Assembly (NCBI GenBank): GCA_030524675.1
Contig: JAUNGE010000009.1
Location: 21,788-85,787 of the forward strand
DNA from: a bacterium
GTDB taxonomy: Bacteria > Bacillota > Clostridia > Lachnospirales > Lachnospiraceae
Direction: 5' to 3'
Length of the DNA stretch: 64,000 bases
Shown: positions 60,349 to 64,000 of the stretch, in pieces
How positions within the stretch are numbered: position 1 is the first letter of the stretch
Layout of the letters: every line of letters begins with the position of its first letter
Notes under the pieces: model-generated
What the model was told of the DNA's origin: nothing
The model's input: only the letters and a program-made list of their open reading frames with translations
Databases searched by the model: none
Position numbers and translations under genes: made by a program

Positions 60349-63000
60349 CTATTTCTGCAGCTGGGAAAGGCGCATCGTTACCTGCTCCATCATCTGTGTG
60401 TACTTCTCCAGTTTTGCCTTCTCCTCCGCAATCTTTGCTTCCGGCGCCTTGCTGATAAACCTCTCATTGTTCAGCATACCATGCACGCGAGCCAGCTCCT
60501 TTTTCAGGCGTTCTTCCTCTTTCTGCAGGCGCGCAATCTCTTTTTCAATATCCACAAGCTCTGCAAACGGCATATAAATCGCTGCCTGCGGAATCACTGC
60601 CGACACTGCATCCTCAGCAATGCCCTCCTTGTCTTTCTGCAAAACCACCTCGCTCGCATAGCCGAGAGTGGCAAAGAACACCTTGCTGTGCTCAAAGATA
60701 TGCAAAAGCGCGTCATTCTCAGAAACTACATACACTTTTGCCTTCTTGCTCGGCGGAACGTTCATGGAAGTACGCACATTTCGGATAGCTCTCACAGCCG
60801 TCTTGATGGTCTCCACCGCGTTCTCTTCCTCAGCAAAATTCCACTCCTCCTGATACTGCGGCCAGGAAGAAATCATAATGGACTCCTCCTCGTCCTGCAG
60901 GTTACAGAAAATCTCCTCGGTGATAAACGGCATATACGGATGCAACAGCTTTAAGGACTGAATCAAAACGGTCTTTAAGGTCCAGAGTGCAGCTGCCTTC
61001 GTGGTGTCTGCATCATTCCACAGACGCGGTTTTACCATCTCAATATACCAGTCGCAGAATTCCTCCCAAATGAAATCATACACCTTCTGCAGAGCAATTC
61101 CTAACTCATACTTATCTAGGTTCTCTGTCACATCTTTTGCCAGTGTATTTACCTTGGAGAGAATCCACTTGTCCACCATCGTCAAGTCAGAAAGTTTTAC
61201 ATCGTGAACCGGTGCCTTCTCAATGTTCATCATGATAAAGCGGCTCGCATTCCATACCTTGTTCGCGAAATTGCGGCTGTTCTCCACTCTCTCCCAATAG
61301 AAACGCATGTCGTTTCCTGGTGCATTTCCGGTAATCAGCGTCATACGCAGCGCGTCCGCACCGTACTTGTCAATCACTTCGAGCGGGTCAATTCCATTTC
61401 CAAGGGATTTGCTCATCTTGCGTCCCTGGGAATCTCTCACCAGACCGTGAATCAGAACGGTGTGGAACGGCTCCTTCCCTGTCTGCTCCAGACCGGAGAA
61501 TACCATACGGATAACCCAGAACAAAATAATGTCATATCCTGTTACCAGCACATCAGTCGGATAGAAATACTCCATCTCTGGTGTCTGCTTCGGCCAACCC
61601 AATGTGGAGAACGGCCAGAGTGCGGACGAGAACCAAGTATCCAGTGTGTCTTCATCTTGCTTAAAGTGTGTGCCCCCACACTTCGGGCAAACTTCTGGCA
61701 TGGTCTTTGCGACTACCATCTCGCCGCACGCTTCACAGTAATATGCTGGAATGCGGTGTCCCCACCAGAGCTGTCTGGAAATACACCAGTCGCGGATACC
61801 TTCCAGCCAGTGCAGATAGGTCTTTCCGAAATTCTCTGGAACAAAGCGCAGTCTGCCGGATTTCAATGCCTCAATCGCTGGCTTTGCCATCTCGTCCATG
61901 CGCACAAACCACTGCGGCTTAATCATCGGCTCAACCGTTGTCTTGCAGCGGTCATGCGTACCAACGTTGTGGGAATGTGGAACGACTTTAACCAGAAGTC
62001 CCATCTCCTTTAAATCCTCAACCATCGCTTTTCTCGCCTCATAGCGGTCCATGCCGAAATACTTTCCTGGCACATTGATGGTCGCATCGTCATTCATGAT
62101 ACAGATTTCTGCCAGATTGTGGCGCTTTCCAACCTCAAAATCGTTCGGGTCATGCGCTGGCGTAATCTTCACGCAGCCGGTACCGAACTCCTTGTCCACA
62201 TACTCATCTGCAATCACAGGAATCTTTCTGTCTGTCAGAGGCAGCAGCAGCATCTTTCCAACCAGGTCTTTGTATCTCTCATCCTCCGGATTTACGGCAA
62301 CGGCGGTATCTCCGAGAAGCGTCTCCGGTCTGGTCGTGGCAATCTCGACAAAACGTCCTTCCTCTCCATCAATCGGATACAGAATATGCCAGAAAAATCC
62401 GTCCTGTTCCTCGTGCTCTACTTCCGCATCGGAGATGGAAGTCTGGCATACCGGACACCAGTTGATGATGCGGGAACCTTTGTAGATGTATCCTTTTTCA
62501 TACAGTCTGGTAAACACCTCCAGAACCGCATCCGAACATCCCTCATCCATAGTAAAACGCTCTCTGTCCCAGTCTGCAGAGGAACCCAGTTTATGCAGCT
62601 GCTTCACAATCCTACTGCCATACTCCTCTTTCCACTTCCACGCTTCCTTCAAGAAGCCCTCTCTGCCCAGGTCATTCTTGTCAATGCCTTCCTTGCGCAG
62701 CTTGTCAATGACCTTCACCTCTGTCGCAATCGCCGCATGGTCTGTGCCTGGCTGCCAAAGCGCCTCATATCCCTGCATTCTCTTATAGCGAATCAGAATA
62801 TCCTGCATAGTGTTGTCCAGCGCATGTCCCATATGCAGCTGTCCTGTAACGTTTGGCGGCGGCATGACAATCGTAAACGGTTTCTTTCCTTCCCGTCTGC
62901 CCCGCTCTGCATCTGCGTGGAAATATTTGTTCTCCAGCCACTTTTCATACAATCTCTCCTCAATATCCGCCGGATTGTATGTCTTTTCCAGTTCTTTCAT
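60349..63000 (-). CDS. valS: Valyl-tRNA synthetase
   Basis: A class I aminoacyl-tRNA synthetase of 883 residues. HIGH-type motif HMGH lies in [18 protein letters not shown] near 48-65, and KMSKS in [17 protein letters not shown] near 522. The editing domain and a C-terminal coiled coil ([21 protein letters not shown], near 820-870) are present, as expected for ValS. The start at 63000 follows GGAGGCAAAG. It lies downstream of a T-box leader and a small cysteine-rich gene, and is expected to rise when valine is short. Confidence 0.97.
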   Translation of the reverse strand: MKELEKTYNPADIEERLYEKWLENKYFHADAERGRREGKKPFTIVMPPPNVTGQLHMGHALDNTMQDILIRYKRMQGYEALWQPGTDHAAIATEVKVIDKLRKEGIDKNDLGREGFLKEAWKWKEEYGSRIVKQLHKLGSSADWDRERFTMDEGCSDAVLEVFTRLYEKGYIYKGSRIINWCPVCQTSISDAEVEHEEQDGFFWHILYPIDGEEGRFVEIATTRPETLLGDTAVAVNPEDERYKDLVGKMLLLPLTDRKIPVIADEYVDKEFGTGCVKITPAHDPNDFEVGKRHNLAEICIMNDDATINVPGKYFGMDRYEARKAMVEDLKEMGLLVKVVPHSHNVGTHDRCKTTVEPMIKPQWFVRMDEMAKPAIEALKSGRLRFVPENFGKTYLHWLEGIRDWCISRQLWWGHRIPAYYCEACGEMVVAKTMPEVCPKCGGTHFKQDEDTLDTWFSSALWPFSTLGWPKQTPEMEYFYPTDVLVTGYDIILFWVIRMVFSGLEQTGKEPFHTVLIHGLVRDSQGRKMSKSLGNGIDPLEVIDKYGADALRMTLITGNAPGNDMRFYWERVENSRNFANKVWNASRFIMMNIEKAPVHDVKLSDLTMVDKWILSKVNTLAKDVTENLDKYELGIALQKVYDFIWEEFCDWYIEMVKPRLWNDADTTKAAALWTLKTVLIQSLKLLHPYMPFITEEIFCNLQDEEESIMISSWPQYQEEWNFAEEENAVETIKTAVRAIRNVRTSMNVPPSKKAKVYVVSENDALLHIFEHSKVFFATLGYASEVVLQKDKEGIAEDAVSAVIPQAAIYMPFAELVDIEKEIARLQKEEERLKKELARVHGMLNNERFISKAPEAKIAEEKAKLEKYTQMMEQVTMRLSQLQK

Positions 63001-63128
63001 AGACTTTGCCTCCTGTTATCTCATCATTCTATCTATTCAAATTTTTCTATCTGACACTTTCATCTAACACCTCTATCTCATACTTATAGGGGTTTCTCTC
63101 CTATCCATATATACCTGTACGGCTGCTC

Positions 63129-63326
63129 TCACATCTGTTTTCTCACAATCCGGTACTCGTCATCGGACTGATAATATGGACATTCCCGAAATGACCCGCT
63201 CAGAAAACGGCTCATCTCGTCCTCATCCAGGTCCGCCTCACAGACATAATATCCATAGTCCTCATCCAGACAATAATTCGCACAGCACTCACAGTTTGTC
63301 TGCACGACTCGCTTCTCTTTTTTCAT
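63129..63326 (-). CDS. Small cysteine-containing protein (DUF6472-like) in the valS operon
   Basis: A 65-residue cytoplasmic protein. The start at 63326 has a strong AGGAGGG site. Four cysteines lie in TNCECCANYCLDEDYGYYVCEAD, then a fifth in FRECPYYQSDDEY, a possible metal- or cluster-binding pattern. Short proteins of this type occur widely in Lachnospiraceae; the family name is from memory and not checked. It lies between the T-box and valS, so it is probably cotranscribed with valS. Function unknown. Confidence 0.75.
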   Translation of the reverse strand: MKKEKRVVQTNCECCANYCLDEDYGYYVCEADLDEDEMSRFLSGSFRECPYYQSDDEYRIVRKQM

Positions 63327-63400
63327 ATTCGCCACTCTTCCCTCCTGTCTGCTGTATCCCAAACCTCGCTTTCTAAGAAGCTCCGAAGGTCTTATGATAT

Positions 63401-63780
63401 AAAAAAACGCCCTCTGCACATCACATGCAAAGGGCGAAAATCCGCGGTACCACCTTTATTCGACAACACATGGCTTCTCTGCACGTATCTCCATCCAGAA
63501 AAAGTTTCATTCAAAAAAACTTCCTGCATATCTTCGCACCTGTGTGCACGCCGCAGCGCAGATGGACACGATGTACCAGGCAAAGCTGCCAGACGTCATC
63601 CTCATTTCATCCATCTAACGGTGGATAAAGCCGTGAACATGTACTAATCCAGAATCTCTTCTGCTGTTCCACGTTCCAGTTCCAAAGCTACCTTCCATCT
63701 TTCGTCTCCCCGAAGCGGCCTTTCAGCCGGTGAACCGCTATCTCTGCCGGTTATCCAGATGTACTCCTCTTTTTCATAAC
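63401..63780 (-). promoter_or_regulatory. T-box leader of the valS operon
   Basis: On the minus strand the antiterminator sequence AAAGGTGGTACCGCG (63458-63444) is followed by a terminator hairpin GCCCTTTGCA/TGCAGAGGGC and seven T residues ending at 63401. A long stem I region with AGAGA and GGCTGAAAGGCCGC lies at 63780-63640. Uncharged tRNA should stabilise the antiterminator. A GUG codon at 63672-63670 (within GAACGTGGAAC) is a possible valine specifier, but the loop could not be folded with certainty; valine is inferred mainly from the downstream valS. Confidence 0.88.
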
Positions 63781-63900
63781 CTTTTTTTATTTTTTTGTTA
63801 TTTTATTATTCTGTTATTCTATTCTTTTGTTACTACTTTGTTATTCTGTTCTGCTATTCTGTATATGATTAGTCTTCTGTAATTTTTCTTCATATGGCAT

Positions 63901-63929
63901 ATCATAAAGAGTTTTCCCTGTTTTGTCAA
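63901..63929 (-). promoter_or_regulatory. Promoter of the T-box-valS transcript
   Basis: On the minus strand a perfect TTGACA (63929-63924) and TATGAT (63906-63901) are exactly 17 bases apart. Transcription from about 63894 would include the complete T-box. Bases 63930-64000 show no recognisable gene. Confidence 0.85.
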
Positions 63930-64000
63930 GCACCAATTTTCACACGCCCGTCTTTAAGTTTTAGCACCATAATAGTTTAAGACTTCTCTCCATACCATAT

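Noticed and set aside
60127..60954. 275-codon plus-strand open frame across the valS 3' end
   Set aside because: It begins in the folC promoter and continues antisense to valS; the N-terminus is Phe/Leu low complexity.
1..64000. tRNA, rRNA, insertion sequences, prophage or toxin-antitoxin genes
   Set aside because: Both strands were scanned for tRNA-like TTCGAATCC arms, transposase motifs and paired small toxin genes, and none was convincing.

Overview
The window is an ordinary chromosomal stretch of a spore-forming anaerobic Firmicute, most likely a member of the Lachnospiraceae (Clostridium cluster XIVa). The genus cannot be fixed from the sequence alone. Pointers are the linked spoIIA and spoVA sporulation genes, rubrerythrin plus superoxide reductase as oxygen defence, strong AGGAGG ribosome binding sites, sigma-A promoters of the TTGACA-17-TATAAT type, Gram-positive riboswitch classes (lysine, tetrahydrofolate, T-box) and intermediate GC content. 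No rRNA, tRNA, CRISPR array, prophage or insertion sequence was seen.

Layout. 1-4,240: an oligopeptide ABC transporter (oppA-B-C-D on the minus strand, oppD cut by the window edge). 4,637-5,814: superoxide reductase and rubrerythrin. 5,961-9,370: two Gfo/Idh/MocA oxidoreductases divergent from an AraC regulator. 9,333-10,442: mnmA. 10,673-13,318: a likely deoxyhexosulose-uronate locus (RpiB-fold isomerase and KduD-like reductase) with a divergent AraC regulator. 13,400-24,310: nitroreductase, pepF, a tandem GNAT, small alarmone synthetase, D-amino-acid transaminase, Mrp, a folate ECF S component under a THF riboswitch, PAP2 phosphatase, thioesterase, HPr and trkH. 24,372-34,813: trkA, queH, rpoD, lipid kinase, mutY, Xaa-Pro aminopeptidase, an F420-ligase-fold protein and purA. 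35,221-45,092: XRE regulator, purC-purB, a lipoprotein, a lysine-riboswitch dapA-dapB operon, a CobO-like protein, a tandem-OB SSB, typA and yigZ. 45,342-57,142: a class A penicillin-binding protein, then the sporulation block spoIIAA-spoIIAB-sigF-orf-spoVAA-AB-AC. A plus-strand pair (mgtC and a large cell-wall-binding surface protein) separates this block from spoVAD-spoVAEB. 57,264-63,929: a TPR membrane protein, a 45-residue protein, folC, and valS with a small cysteine protein behind a T-box leader.

How the parts work together. spoIIAA, spoIIAB and sigF form the forespore sigma-F switch, and the spoVA genes build the dipicolinic acid channel used later in the same compartment. dapA and dapB make dihydrodipicolinate and tetrahydrodipicolinate, precursors of lysine, of peptidoglycan diaminopimelate and of spore dipicolinate. 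TrkA and TrkH form one potassium uptake system. PurC, PurB and PurA serve purine synthesis.

The most interesting material is non-coding or architectural. There are four families of dispersed structured repeats: a 67-bp perfect repeat that forms the leader of two unrelated genes; an 83-bp hairpin element with a compensatory pair; a 50-bp element just upstream of three start codons; and a nested palindrome in the 5' leaders of an XRE gene and of mgtC at matching distance. There is a G8 tract inside the promoter spacer of the surface protein, which makes it a phase-variation candidate. The lipoprotein gene has its ribosome binding site buried in a perfect 12-bp hairpin stem. The spoVA cluster is split, the superoxide reductase has lost its N-terminal cysteine centre, and spoIIAB carries a charged N-terminal extension.
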